The notes: generated by a model not told the origin, from the letters alone. DNA of 64,000 nt from Thalassobacillus devorans (GCF_900176565.1 NZ_FXEH01000006.1:558001-622000), one strand, 5' to 3'; shown: positions 8,372-16,756, counted from the stretch's first letter. Numbers and translations: made by a program.

Positions 8372-8884
8372 ATGAAAATTAGAAAGGCAGCTGTAACGGA
8401 TGCGAAAGATGTGGCAAAGGTGCAGGTTGGTAGCTGGCATTCCACGTATAAGAACATCGTACCTGATGAATATTTAAACAACATGAGTTACGAAAGCCGG
8501 GAGGAAAAATGGAAAGAAATTATTTCCAGTCAACCTGTTTATGTAGCTGAAAATGATGATGGTAAGATCATAGGCTTCTCGAATGGCGGTGCAGAAAGGA
8601 CGGGGAAGTACCCTGCCTTTGGAGGCGAATTATATGCTATATACATATTGAAAGAACATCAAAGAAAAGGGTTAGGGAAACAGTTATTAGCGCCAATACT
8701 TCAAGAGTTAAGGGTTAAAAGTGTTTATTCCATGCTTGTATTAGTGCTGGAAGATAATGATGCCAGTTTTTTCTATGAGCATCTTGGAGCTGAAAAAGTG
8801 GATACGGTTGAGATTGAAATCGCAGGTAAAAAACTAAAGGAAGTTGTTTATGGATGGAAAGACATAAGGGAAATTCCAATTTAA
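8372..8884 (+). CDS. GNAT-family N-acetyltransferase
   Basis: 170 residues with the GNAT fold. The acetyl-CoA motif A is present (LYAIYILKEHQRKGLGKQLL, near residue 95, with the Q/RxxGxG/A core), followed by motif B (LEDNDASFFYEHLGAEKV). Substrate unknown; the first residues (IRKAAVTDAKDVAKVQV) match general YitI/RimI-like enzymes. The downstream lipoprotein starts 23 bases after it and is likely cotranscribed. It lies just after the orphan antitoxin RNA. Confidence 0.85.
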   Translation: MKIRKAAVTDAKDVAKVQVGSWHSTYKNIVPDEYLNNMSYESREEKWKEIISSQPVYVAENDDGKIIGFSNGGAERTGKYPAFGGELYAIYILKEHQRKGLGKQLLAPILQELRVKSVYSMLVLVLEDNDASFFYEHLGAEKVDTVEIEIAGKKLKEVVYGWKDIREIPI

Positions 8885-8907
8885 TAAGGAAAGGAACAGA
8901 CTTACAT

Positions 8908-9543
8908 ATGAAAAACTTAATAAAGGTATTTGGTGATGTTTCCCTGCTGTTGCTTCTGGTATTACTTCTGGGATGTACAGCAGGTACGGGCGAAGAGACT
9001 AACAAAGATACTGCTGTAGATGCAGAAGAAAAGAAAACAAATAATAATGAAGATAGTGAAACAGAAAAGTCAGGAGAGGGAGGTTCTGAGGAAGCTTCTT
9101 CAGGAGAAGAGACAAGTGAAGAGGAGTCAGATCATGCAAACGGAAGTGCAGAAGAGGATCCGCTAGCTGATTATTCTTCAGAGGAGATTGAATATGCTCG
9201 TGTTTGGCTGCAACTTGGCGAGTTAAAAGAAGTGGACGAATTGAATGTCAGACATATTCCGTCTGGTACTCCACTCAACCCTGATGACGAAACCAGTGCG
9301 GATTATCCGGAAGATGTAATCCAATTGGCAGGCAGTCGATTAGTAGCTGGTTCGGTCACATACAGCGGGAATGGCGATGGAACCATTAATGTCTATCAGG
9401 TTCCTTTACGCTGGGATGGAGAATACCCTGCAGGAGAAAGTTTTTACAAAGAAATTATTAAAAGTACGGAGCTTGTGGCGGTGGACCCTGGTAACGAAAA
9501 AGATATTATTGAATTGATCGAAGTCCTGAATATCCATAACTGA
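8908..9543 (+). CDS. Lipoprotein with acidic linker
   Basis: 211 residues. A signal sequence (KNLIKVFGDVSLLLLLVLLL) ends in the lipobox LLGC, so it should be lipid-anchored on the outer face of the membrane. Residues about 25 to 85 are a low-complexity linker rich in E, S, D and N, and the rest is a compact folded domain with a YSSEEIEYARVWLQ start. That domain resembles small secreted domains of Bacillaceae of unknown function. AAGGAA precedes ATG at 8908. The strongly acidic linker is usual for secreted proteins of salt-adapted bacilli. Confidence 0.8.
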   Translation: MKNLIKVFGDVSLLLLLVLLLGCTAGTGEETNKDTAVDAEEKKTNNNEDSETEKSGEGGSEEASSGEETSEEESDHANGSAEEDPLADYSSEEIEYARVWLQLGELKEVDELNVRHIPSGTPLNPDDETSADYPEDVIQLAGSRLVAGSVTYSGNGDGTINVYQVPLRWDGEYPAGESFYKEIIKSTELVAVDPGNEKDIIELIEVLNIHN

Positions 9544-9597
9544 CTTCCCGGCTGCTAGCCCGGAGAGTGGTGCCAATTTATACATTAGGAGTTCTAT

Positions 9598-10842
9598 ATG
9601 ATACCAAAATCAAAGAGTTGGAAAGATCCTGCGCTATTATTATCTTCGATTGGGATTTCTAGTATTGGTGATTTTATCTACTTAGTTGCCATCAATATTA
9701 TTGTCTATCAACTGACGGGTTCTGCCGCTGCTGTGGCCGGACTCTGGATCATTGCGCCATTAACGAATATCGTAACAAAATTATGGACTGGCAGTTTTAT
9801 CGATTATCGCAGCAAGCGTAAAGTCATGGTCGTCACTTACATCATGAGAGCTGTGTTTATCAGTTTTATCCCATTTGCTCCCAATATGATCGTCATCTAT
9901 GGGATTCTAGTTATATTGAGTGTAGCAAAGTCCTTTTTTAATCCATCCTCTATGACGTATGTTGCTATTCTTGTAGAAAAGGAGAAGAGAAAGCGCTTCA
10001 ACGCCATTCGTTCTTTCACTGATTCTGGAGCTTTTATTATTGGACCGGCAATTGGAGGAGCACTCATATTATTAACGTCAGTCGAAACAACTTTATTGCT
10101 TAATGCAGGGTTCTTTGTTCTATCAGGAATTTTGTTATTATTTCTTCCTGAAAAAGAGAAGATTGATAAAGAAACGATACCGGCTTTAACCTTTTCGCAA
10201 GTGGTTCGTGATTTTACAGAAGTACGTACATTCATGTCCAAAAATAAATATGTAGCATTTATTTATCTCGGCTTTATTATGGTGATGGTTTTTTCCTTTG
10301 CCATGGACACCCAGGAAGTTGTGTTTACACAACAAGTCATCGGTCTGTCTGAATTAGAGTACAGCTTGTTAATCAGTATAACCGGAATCGGTTCGGTGAC
10401 AGGAGCCGTTTTGTTATCCTTTTTTTCAAATAAATTCTCGTTAAGGTATATGATTGTTATCGGACTTACCATGACGACGGCTGGGTATATCATTTATGCA
10501 TTTTCCTGGTCTTTTGCTTCTATCGTCGCTGGTTTTGTCATACTAGGATTCTTTAATGTATTCCTGAATGCAGGAATCATGACGTTCTATCAAAATAATG
10601 TTTCCGTTGAGATTATGGGAAGAGTAACAAGCATCTATCAGTTAATTCAAAGCGTTATTCAAGTGCTATTTATTCTCGGAATCGGATTTCTTGCTGATAT
10701 GATCTCTTTACGAATCACCATTGTTGCTTTAGCGCTGGTTATGCTGCTCTCATCATTTATATTTTCTTATTTAGTAATCAAGCCGAATAGGAAATCTTTT
10801 TACCAGGAAGACACAGCGGAAAAGAAGGAACTAAGTATGTAG
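9598..10842 (+). CDS. MFS transporter, DHA3-like
   Basis: 414 residues, twelve membrane segments, with the loop 2-3 motif in degenerate form (DYRSKRKVMVV). The overall shape is that of the macrolide-efflux type MFS group (MefA/DHA3), which exports drugs or metabolites by proton antiport. The substrate is unknown. Start ATG follows TAGGAG. It is followed 38 bases later by a very small membrane gene and may form an operon with it. Confidence 0.85.
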   Translation: MIPKSKSWKDPALLLSSIGISSIGDFIYLVAINIIVYQLTGSAAAVAGLWIIAPLTNIVTKLWTGSFIDYRSKRKVMVVTYIMRAVFISFIPFAPNMIVIYGILVILSVAKSFFNPSSMTYVAILVEKEKRKRFNAIRSFTDSGAFIIGPAIGGALILLTSVETTLLLNAGFFVLSGILLLFLPEKEKIDKETIPALTFSQVVRDFTEVRTFMSKNKYVAFIYLGFIMVMVFSFAMDTQEVVFTQQVIGLSELEYSLLISITGIGSVTGAVLLSFFSNKFSLRYMIVIGLTMTTAGYIIYAFSWSFASIVAGFVILGFFNVFLNAGIMTFYQNNVSVEIMGRVTSIYQLIQSVIQVLFILGIGFLADMISLRITIVALALVMLLSSFIFSYLVIKPNRKSFYQEDTAEKKELSM

Positions 10843-10880
10843 GTAAACATTTTTTATTAAATGAAAAAGGTGGAATTTTA

Positions 10881-10997
10881 ATGGGTGTACTAATTGCCAT
10901 ATTAGCTATCCTGTCTTCCGCTGGGTTTCTATATTATTGGGGAAAATCAGGCTTTGACTGGGGTACAACTGAACCAAAAAAGAAGGAGGACGAATAA
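10881..10997 (+). CDS. Small membrane protein, 38 aa
   Basis: A 38-residue frame with an AAAAAGGTGG ribosome site. Residues 2-19 are hydrophobic (GVLIAILAILSSAGFLYY) and the tail is KKKEDE. This resembles the tiny accessory subunits that accompany some secondary transporters, but no family is recognised. A second start codon overlaps its stop (ATAATG) behind a perfect AAGGAGG. Confidence 0.55.
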   Translation: MGVLIAILAILSSAGFLYYWGKSGFDWGTTEPKKKEDE

Positions 10998-11038
10998 TGA
11001 TTTTATTGGGGTATCTTTCAGCGATGGGCGTTTGCTGA
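10997..11038 (+). CDS. Possible 13-aa peptide or truncated gene start
   Basis: The ATG at 10997 has an excellent AAGGAGG site inside the previous gene, yet the frame stops after 13 hydrophobic residues (MILLGYLSAMGVC). Such strong initiation followed by a stop suggests a gene whose remainder was lost, or a short regulatory peptide. Weak call. Confidence 0.25.
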   Translation: MILLGYLSAMGVC

Positions 11039-11134
11039 TTGAGTAATCGGCTACCTGCCCTCCCTCTGTTACCTTTTAGCAGGAGGGGGGAATGTACCAT
11101 TCCTGTAAAAAACAATAGAATCGTGCACGTAAAG

Positions 11135-11166
11135 AAGAGGCTTCAGCAATGAAGTCTCTTTTTTCA
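11135..11166 (+). terminator. Intrinsic terminator before cadC
   Basis: AGAGGCTTCA, loop GCAA, TGAAGTCTCT and a run of six T. It isolates the cad operon from upstream transcription. Confidence 0.75.
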
Positions 11167-11193
11167 TTCAAACGCCCATTTTATTGTTTTGTG

Positions 11194-11222
11194 TTGACTT
11201 GGAAGCATAGGAAACATACACT
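11194..11222 (+). promoter_or_regulatory. cadC promoter
   Basis: TTGACT at 11194-11199 and TACACT at 11217-11222 are 17 bases apart, a good housekeeping sigma-A promoter. The operator palindrome starts 11 bases downstream of the -10 element. Confidence 0.6.
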
Positions 11223-11232
11223 ATAAACAAAC

Positions 11233-11252
11233 ATTCAAATAATTATTAGAAT
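11233..11252. promoter_or_regulatory. CadC/ArsR-type operator
   Basis: ATTCAAATAATTATTAGAAT is palindromic at 18 of 20 positions and has the CAAATAATTATT core typical of ArsR-family metal sensor operators. It overlaps the expected transcription start of cadC, so metal-free CadC would block transcription of cadC-cadA. Confidence 0.75.
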
Positions 11253-11265
11253 GAAGGTGAACATT

Positions 11266-11637
11266 ATGAGTGAAGAGATAGTGAAAAAAGCACCGAAAGA
11301 TACGTGTGATACGTTTTGTTATGATGAAGAGCTTGTTCAACGCGTGCAGCCGGAAATCGAAAAGGTGGAAGGCGTGGAGTTGATTTTCAAAGCTCTGTCG
11401 GATGCCACTCGTATGAAAATTGCCTATGCGTTAACACTGGAGAAGGAACTATGTGTCTGTGATGTGGCCAATATCATTGGCTCAACGACGGCCACGGCTT
11501 CTCATCATTTAAGGTTATTGCGCAACATGAAATTAGCCAAATATCGTAAAGAAGGAAAGCTTGTGTTTTATTCCTTAGCGGATGATCATGTTCACCAGTT
11601 AGTATCGATTGCTTTATTACATTCCAAGGAAGGTTGA
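11266..11637 (+). CDS. cadC: ArsR-family metal-sensing repressor CadC
   Basis: 123 residues with a winged helix domain of the ArsR/SmtB family. The N-terminal CDTFC segment and ELCVCDVA in the alpha-3 region supply the cysteines used by CadC to bind Cd, Pb or Zn, and TATASHHLRLLRNM is the recognition helix. Binding of metal releases the operator. ATG at 11266 has GAAGGTGA upstream; an ATG five codons earlier overlaps this site. It is 24 bp ahead of cadA and the two form an operon. Confidence 0.92.
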   Translation: MSEEIVKKAPKDTCDTFCYDEELVQRVQPEIEKVEGVELIFKALSDATRMKIAYALTLEKELCVCDVANIIGSTTATASHHLRLLRNMKLAKYRKEGKLVFYSLADDHVHQLVSIALLHSKEG

Positions 11638-11661
11638 CGGCAATAGATAGGAGGTACACCA

Positions 11662-14253
11662 ATGAGTCGCATAGATCCAGAAACAACGTCCAGTTGCTGC
11701 ACGAATCACACAGAGCCGGAAGTCCAGGAAACAAAAGAATCCTGCTGTTCTGAGAAGAAAACCGAAGAAGCTTCTGCCAATTCTACATGTTGCGGAAGTG
11801 AGCCGAACGAAAAAGAAATGTCTCCGATAGCTTCATGCTGTGGGAGTGATTCAAAAGAAAAACATACAGGAAGCCCATCTTCCTGTTGCAGTTCGGGAGA
11901 GAGTACAAACGTGCAAGTAAATGACGTGAGTACGCAGCCAGCAGGGCAGCAAACCATGGAGTTCAGAGTAAATGGGATGGACTGTCCTTCCTGTGCAGCT
12001 ACCATTGAGAAAGGGCTGCAAAAGACCAAAGGAATCCAATCGGTCCGAGTAAACTATGGCACCGGAAAAATGGCCGTAGGCGCCGCTGATCGTTCGGTAT
12101 ATGAACTTATTCCGAGTCAGGTGCGCAAATTGGGCTTTGAAGCTGAGCCTATGGATAATAATAAAAACATGCAAACGTATAAAATCGAAGGGATGGATTG
12201 TGGTTCTTGTGCCATGACGATCGAAAAGCACTTAAGCAAAAATCCGAATGTTCAAGCGGTCAAGGTGAATTTTTCTACAGGAAAAATGCAAATTGATCAT
12301 TCCACAAACCAAAAAGAAATAATTAAAGAGGTTCAACGAGCTGGTTTCGATGCTTCCTTAAATACGGTCCGTAACCAGAGTGAAGCATCTGATAGCAAGA
12401 AAAAAGGAGCCTCGACGACCACCCTCTCCGGAATTTTCCTGGCTCTTGGTTTTATCGGTTCTTTTACTGACGTAACCTCCGGATTAATTACGGCACTATA
12501 TGCGGCAGCGATTGTGATCGGTGGATATAAACCAGCGAGAAGTGCCTTTTATGCGATTAAAAGTGGCTCCTTAGACATGAATGTGCTCATGGCCTCTGCG
12601 GCCATTGGAGCTGCCTTGATTGGGGAATGGTTTGAAGGAGCGACGGTCGTATGGCTTTTCGCCTTAGGTAACACATTACAAAACAGGTCGATTGAGCGTA
12701 CCAGAGATTCCATCCGAAGTTTAATGAACCTCACTCCATCAGAAGCTACTGTAAAAGAAGGGAATCAATTTATCCGGAAGCCCGTAGAAGAAGTGGGAAT
12801 CCATGACATTATTGTCATCAAACCCGGGGAGAAACTGCCTTTGGATGGAGAAATTTTATCAGGGGCCTCGAGTATTAACCAGGCACCGATTACCGGAGAA
12901 TCCTTGCCTGTAGATAAACAGGAAGGAGACACGGTCTATGCAGGTACGGTCAATGAAAGTGGATCGCTAGAAGTAAAGGTTACAAAGTTAGTGGAAGATA
13001 CAACGATTGCAAAAATCATTCACCTTGTGGAAGAAGCCCAGGAGAAAAAGGCTCCAACTCAGGCATTTGTCGATCGCTTTGCAAGTGTCTACACGCCGAT
13101 TGTATTCATTCTTGCCTTGCTTGTCATGGTAGTACCGCCATTACTTGGTTTCGGAACATGGGGAGAGTGGCTCTATAAAGGCCTTGCATTATTAGTGGTC
13201 GCTTGCCCCTGTGCCTTGGTGATTTCCACGCCAGTGGCGATTGTATCTGCGATTGGAAATGCAGCTAAAAATGGTGTCCTCATCAAAGGTGGCACATTCT
13301 TAGAAAAGGCTGGAGCCATTCAGGCGATCGCTTTTGATAAGACAGGGACGCTGACAGAAGGTAAACCGAAAGTTGCCGAAGTGATTTCCCTTCAGAACAA
13401 CAGGGAAGAGCTGATCCGTATCACTCGAACGATTGAAGAGCATTCCACTCATCCAATCGCTCAGGCAATAACCACTTATGCAGAAGAGCGAAGCATTCGT
13501 GCTATGGAAGGGGAAGCCTTTAAGGCGATTGCGGGTAAAGGAGCCCAGGCGACGATTAACGGTGTTGAGTACTTTGCTGGTAACCCTAAGCTGTTTCAAG
13601 AGATGGGAGTTCCTTTTCAAGGATTAGAAGAACGTATGGACTCCTTACAAGGAAACGGAAACACGCTTGTAGTGGTAGGGACGCAAACAGAGGTGCTGGG
13701 TTTAATAGCTGTTGCAGATACCATCCGAGACATTACGGTTCAATCCATTCAAAAGCTCAAGCAAGTTGGGATGAGAGAAATGGTGATGTTGACGGGTGAT
13801 AATGAAGGAACGGCGAAAAAAATTGCAGGCGAAACTGGAGTCGATCGTTACTTTGCTGAGCTGCTTCCGGAAGACAAAGTGTCTGCGGTGAAGAAACTGC
13901 AGGCGGAAGGAAAACGCGTTGCGATGGTAGGGGATGGAATTAATGACGCTCCGGCCCTTGCGACAGCTGACCTTGGCATTGCCATGGGCGGTGCTGGCAC
14001 AGATACAGCCATGGAGACCGCCGACATTGTACTCATGGCGGATAATTTGGAAAAACTTCCACACACGATCCGTTTGAGCCGTAAAGCACTGGATATTATT
14101 AAGCAGAACATTTGGTTCTCCTTAATTACTAAGTTAGCCGCGCTGGTTTTAATTTTTCCAGGAATCTTAACTTTATGGATGGCGGTGCTAAGTGATACCG
14201 GCGCTGCGTTAATCGTTATTCTTAATAGCATGAGATTGTTAAGGAAAAAATAG
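11662..14253 (+). CDS. cadA: Cd/Zn/Pb-exporting P1B-type ATPase CadA with Cys-pair-rich N-terminus
   Basis: 863 residues. Two heavy-metal-associated domains carry GMDCPSC (near 105) and GMDCGSC (near 176). The membrane metal site is CPC in VACPCAL (about 514), the phosphorylated Asp is in FDKTGTLTEG (about 558), HP is in STHPIAQAI, and the nucleotide hinge is GDGINDAPAL (about 756). It exports soft divalent metals from the cytosol using ATP. Before the first HMA domain there is an extra tail of some 90 residues with five Cys-Cys pairs (SSCC, ESCC, STCC, ASCC, SSCC), probably a flexible metal-collecting region. AGGAGGT precedes ATG. Transcription is controlled by CadC. Confidence 0.93.
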   Translation: MSRIDPETTSSCCTNHTEPEVQETKESCCSEKKTEEASANSTCCGSEPNEKEMSPIASCCGSDSKEKHTGSPSSCCSSGESTNVQVNDVSTQPAGQQTMEFRVNGMDCPSCAATIEKGLQKTKGIQSVRVNYGTGKMAVGAADRSVYELIPSQVRKLGFEAEPMDNNKNMQTYKIEGMDCGSCAMTIEKHLSKNPNVQAVKVNFSTGKMQIDHSTNQKEIIKEVQRAGFDASLNTVRNQSEASDSKKKGASTTTLSGIFLALGFIGSFTDVTSGLITALYAAAIVIGGYKPARSAFYAIKSGSLDMNVLMASAAIGAALIGEWFEGATVVWLFALGNTLQNRSIERTRDSIRSLMNLTPSEATVKEGNQFIRKPVEEVGIHDIIVIKPGEKLPLDGEILSGASSINQAPITGESLPVDKQEGDTVYAGTVNESGSLEVKVTKLVEDTTIAKIIHLVEEAQEKKAPTQAFVDRFASVYTPIVFILALLVMVVPPLLGFGTWGEWLYKGLALLVVACPCALVISTPVAIVSAIGNAAKNGVLIKGGTFLEKAGAIQAIAFDKTGTLTEGKPKVAEVISLQNNREELIRITRTIEEHSTHPIAQAITTYAEERSIRAMEGEAFKAIAGKGAQATINGVEYFAGNPKLFQEMGVPFQGLEERMDSLQGNGNTLVVVGTQTEVLGLIAVADTIRDITVQSIQKLKQVGMREMVMLTGDNEGTAKKIAGETGVDRYFAELLPEDKVSAVKKLQAEGKRVAMVGDGINDAPALATADLGIAMGGAGTDTAMETADIVLMADNLEKLPHTIRLSRKALDIIKQNIWFSLITKLAALVLIFPGILTLWMAVLSDTGAALIVILNSMRLLRKK

Positions 14254-14349
14254 CGGATATGGAATCCACATGATAAAGGTAAAACGATAGCCTTGTTCTT
14301 GATTGCCTGACTCTATCGTGTTAAATTAAACACAATTCAATAAAAAAGT

Positions 14350-14478
14350 TGTTTTCTAGGGTTCCGTAACTTTTACAAGTTAGTCTGGTCCGAGAGAAAA
14401 CACACAGTGGTGAGCTGTGACACGGAAGGACAAAAGCCTGGGAGATGCTGTATGAACAGTGGTCTCTCAGGCTTTTTA
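14350..14478 (+). promoter_or_regulatory. Guanidine-I (ykkC) riboswitch with terminator
   Basis: The conserved blocks of the ykkC class appear in order: CTAGGGTTCCG, CTGGTCCGAGAG, ACACGG and GGACAAAAGCCTGGGAGA. The last block can pair instead with TCTCTCAGGCTTTTT (14463-14477) to make a terminator. Guanidinium binding would hold the aptamer and prevent termination, switching on the two exporter genes that follow. This is established behaviour for the class; the match here is by sequence. Confidence 0.95.
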
Positions 14479-14540
14479 CTGTTTGACTTGAAAGGGATTT
14501 CGCTACATTTGCTAGGCGATATGATATGGGGGGATATCTA

Positions 14541-14873
14541 GTGAACTGGTTGAAAGTTTTTATTGCGGCGTTGTTTGAAGTACTGTGGGTAATTGGACTG
14601 AAACACGCCGATAGTTTTTGGGCATGGGGAGGTACAGTCGTCTCCATCGTCATCAGCTTCTATTTATTGATCATGGCCGGAAAAAGGCTTCCTGTAGGAA
14701 CGGTTTACGCGGTTTTCGTCGGACTTGGGACAGCGGGTACGGTCATTGCAGGAATTCTGTTTTTTGAAGAACCTTTTAAATGGTCAAAAATTATGCTGAT
14801 CGGCTTTTTGTTAGCGGGGATTATTGGTCTGAAACTAGTGACTGAAGATAAAGAGGAAGGAGTGGAAGCGTAA
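14541..14873 (+). CDS. ykkC: SMR-family guanidinium exporter subunit YkkC
   Basis: 110 residues, four membrane helices, with the conserved Glu of small multidrug resistance proteins in [14 protein letters not shown]. Position behind a guanidine-I riboswitch and pairing with a second SMR gene identify the YkkC/YkkD type, a heterodimeric exporter of guanidinium by proton antiport. GTG at 14541 has GGGGGG upstream; an in-frame ATG at 14526 would include that ribosome site. The stop codon overlaps the ykkD start by one base. Confidence 0.92.
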   Translation: MNWLKVFIAALFEVLWVIGLKHADSFWAWGGTVVSIVISFYLLIMAGKRLPVGTVYAVFVGLGTAGTVIAGILFFEEPFKWSKIMLIGFLLAGIIGLKLVTEDKEEGVEA

Positions 14874-15187
14874 TGGCATGGCTATCCTTAATCCTTGCAG
14901 GACTTTGCGAAATGTTAGGTGTATTAATGATAAACAGGGTGCACAAGCATCGTAATTGGCAGTCGCTTGCACTCCTGATTTTGGCGTTCGGTGCCAGTTT
15001 CCTTTTCCTTGCCCTGGCTATGGAAACGCTGCCTATGAGCACGGCCTATGCGATTTGGACAGGTATTGGTGCCTCTGGCGGAGCGGTTATGGGGATGTTT
15101 TTATATGGAGAACCGAAGGACCTGAAGCGAATCGTTTTTATTTCCATGATATTAGGTGCTGCGATAGGCTTGAAGTTAATTTCATAA
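14873..15187 (+). CDS. ykkD: SMR-family guanidinium exporter subunit YkkD
   Basis: 104 residues with four helices and the SMR Glu in ILAGLCEMLGVLMI. ATG overlaps the ykkC TAA, so translation is coupled, as expected for two subunits made in equal amount. It ends just before a GTGCCTG-type terminator. Regulated by the upstream riboswitch. Confidence 0.92.
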   Translation: MAWLSLILAGLCEMLGVLMINRVHKHRNWQSLALLILAFGASFLFLALAMETLPMSTAYAIWTGIGASGGAVMGMFLYGEPKDLKRIVFISMILGAAIGLKLIS

Positions 15188-15188
15188 C

Positions 15189-15231
15189 AAATGCCTGACC
15201 TTCCGCTGGAGAAGTTCAGGCATTTTTTTAT
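15189..15231 (+). terminator. Terminator of ykkCD (GTGCCTG-type hairpin)
   Basis: AAATGCCTGACCTTC with GAAGTTCAGGCATTT followed by a T run. It shares its arm sequence with the dispersed GTGCCTG hairpin family. Confidence 0.85.
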
Positions 15232-15232
15232 C

Positions 15233-15327
15233 CTTTAAGAAAGTTTAACTTTGTTAAAGGATTAAAGTATAAGAAAAGACTAAGGCTTTCGCCATAAGTA
15301 CTTGGCGATAAGCCAAGTTTTTCTAAT
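15233..15327. repeat. 95-bp direct repeat, left copy
   Basis: Nearly identical to 15787-15880. It contains a TTTAAC/GTTAAA hairpin, then GGCTTTCGCCA pairing with TGGCGATAAGCC, and an alternative CTTGGC/GCCAAG stem followed by TTTTT. It ends inside the stop codon region of the RDD gene. Confidence 0.85.
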
Positions 15328-15767
15328 TAATATTCGGCATACTCATTTTTTTCTGGCGGATCGTAGGTGACATAGGTGCCTCCGATGAAGTCATGGATCG
15401 CTCGTTTATCGTGTCTTAGACCGACCATGAATGCACTGACGATCAGGCCGATTCCCAATGTGAGCGCATAAACAAAAATACTTACCAATTCCCTCATCAG
15501 CATGTTGCCTATGCCTACATTTTCTCCATTTTTCTTCACGATGCGCACGCCTGTCGCGCGTTTTCCTACGGTATATCCGTACCAGAAGAGAGGGAGAAGG
15601 ATGCTATATAAGAGGCCGATGCCATCTAAGGGGTTATAATCGTCATTCGCAAATTCTCCAAACAGGATGGCAGAAATGATTCCTGTCACGATCCCCATTA
15701 AAATACCATCGATGATTCTTGCGCCTAATCTGTTCCAGAAACCTACCGGGTTATGTACTTCCATCAT
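15327..15767 (-). CDS. RDD-family membrane protein
   Basis: 146 residues of the RDD family: an N-terminal RLGARIIDGILMG segment holding the Arg-Asp pair, three or four membrane helices, and a C-terminal cytosolic tail ending EKNEYAEY. Some RDD proteins act as Na+/Li+/K+-proton antiporters in halophilic bacilli, but most are uncharacterised. AAAGGAG lies before two adjacent ATG codons; the second is also possible. The gene is framed exactly by two copies of a 95-bp direct repeat, which suggests it arrived or can leave as a cassette. Confidence 0.8.
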   Translation of the reverse strand: MMEVHNPVGFWNRLGARIIDGILMGIVTGIISAILFGEFANDDYNPLDGIGLLYSILLPLFWYGYTVGKRATGVRIVKKNGENVGIGNMLMRELVSIFVYALTLGIGLIVSAFMVGLRHDKRAIHDFIGGTYVTYDPPEKNEYAEY

Positions 15768-15786
15768 CTTTCTCCTTTCTTTTGTA

Positions 15787-15880
15787 CTTTAAGAAAGTTT
15801 AACTTTGTTAAAGAATTAAAGTATTAGAAAATCTAAGGCTTTCGCCATAAGTACTTGGCGATAAGCCAAGTTTTTCTAAT
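15787..15880. repeat. 95-bp direct repeat, right copy
   Basis: Matches 15233-15327 with only a few differences and a one-base length change. Both copies point the same way, so this is a direct, not inverted, repeat. The right copy lies upstream of the RDD gene start. Confidence 0.85.
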
Positions 15881-16020
15881 GTAACCTTTCACTATCGTAT
15901 CATATCCATATTATTCAACTGAAAGATTTTGATGCAAGGAATTCTTCTAAAATGTTCCTGAGATCCGACTTGATCCAGGCAGGGGGAGGCAGGCACTTTT
16001 TATCGAATATACGTCATTGG

Positions 16021-16035
16021 TGATATATTGCATAT
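16021..16035. promoter_or_regulatory. Predicted GntR operator, site A
   Basis: TGATATATTGCATAT, in inverse complement, is identical over 15 bases to 18196-18210 in front of brnQ. It lies just upstream of a TATACT -10-like element of the gntR gene. Confidence 0.55.
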
Positions 16036-16101
16036 TTCAATCTAATGTATTTTCCTGTATACTTTTTCATACAGAAAGATTATCCAGAAAGGCTGATTCC
16101 C

Positions 16102-16749
16102 ATGCCCATACCAACAAACCATTCGAAGCCCGTTCGTCAATCTGCCAAGGAAAATGCGTTCAACCAGATCCAGCAATGGATTATTGAAGGAACCTTGCGT
16201 CCAGGCGAAAAACTGAATGATACGGAACTGGCTAATGCGTTAGGAAGCAGCAGAACACCGGTCCGTGAGTCCCTGCAGCTGTTGGAAGTACAGGGGTTTG
16301 TCAAAATGTTTCCGGGGAAGAGTACAGAAGTCACGGAAATCGAACGCGAAGCTATCAAGGATCTCCTCCCGCCATTGGCAGCCTTACAGTCGTTATCCGC
16401 GGAACTGGCAATCGATCATATTACTGCGGATCAGCTGGCCCAGCTGGAAAATATCAATGAACGGTTTGCCGAATTGATTTCTGCCAACCATGCCTATGAT
16501 GCATTGAAAGTCGATGAGGAGTTTCATCAGGTGATTATTGATATATCGAAAAATACGTATATCAAAAACATGGTAGCATCCTTGCAGGCACACGTTCGCC
16601 GGCATTTTTTTCATAATTCTATCATCCTGGCCGAACGATCCATCGAAGAACACAAAGTAATCCTTGCCGCCATGAGAGATGGGGACAAGGATAAAGCAGC
16701 AGCCATTATGAAAGATAACTGGCTCCGTACCGTAGAAGATTTTAAATAG
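16102..16749 (+). CDS. GntR-family (FadR/FCD) transcriptional regulator
   Basis: 215 residues. The N-terminal winged helix (ENAFNQIQQWIIEGTLRPGE, then SSRTPVRESLQLLEVQGFV) is the GntR signature; the helical C-terminal half with IDHIT, DEEFHQVI and the EHKVILAAMRDGD segment is an FCD ligand domain, whose His and Asp residues bind a metal and organic acid ligands. ATG at 16102 follows AGAAAGG; longer upstream frames lack a site. It is convergent with brnQ, and identical TATTGCATAT-type sequences in both promoters suggest it represses itself and brnQ. Confidence 0.88.
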   Translation: MPIPTNHSKPVRQSAKENAFNQIQQWIIEGTLRPGEKLNDTELANALGSSRTPVRESLQLLEVQGFVKMFPGKSTEVTEIEREAIKDLLPPLAALQSLSAELAIDHITADQLAQLENINERFAELISANHAYDALKVDEEFHQVIIDISKNTYIKNMVASLQAHVRRHFFHNSIILAERSIEEHKVILAAMRDGDKDKAAAIMKDNWLRTVEDFK

Positions 16750-16756
16750 CAATCGA

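Noticed and set aside
8234-8440. Minus-strand frame opposite the orphan antitoxin RNA as a surviving toxin
   Set aside because: The hydrophobic core and MTVYEA start are missing, and the frame is polar and shifted by one A relative to the intact toxin.
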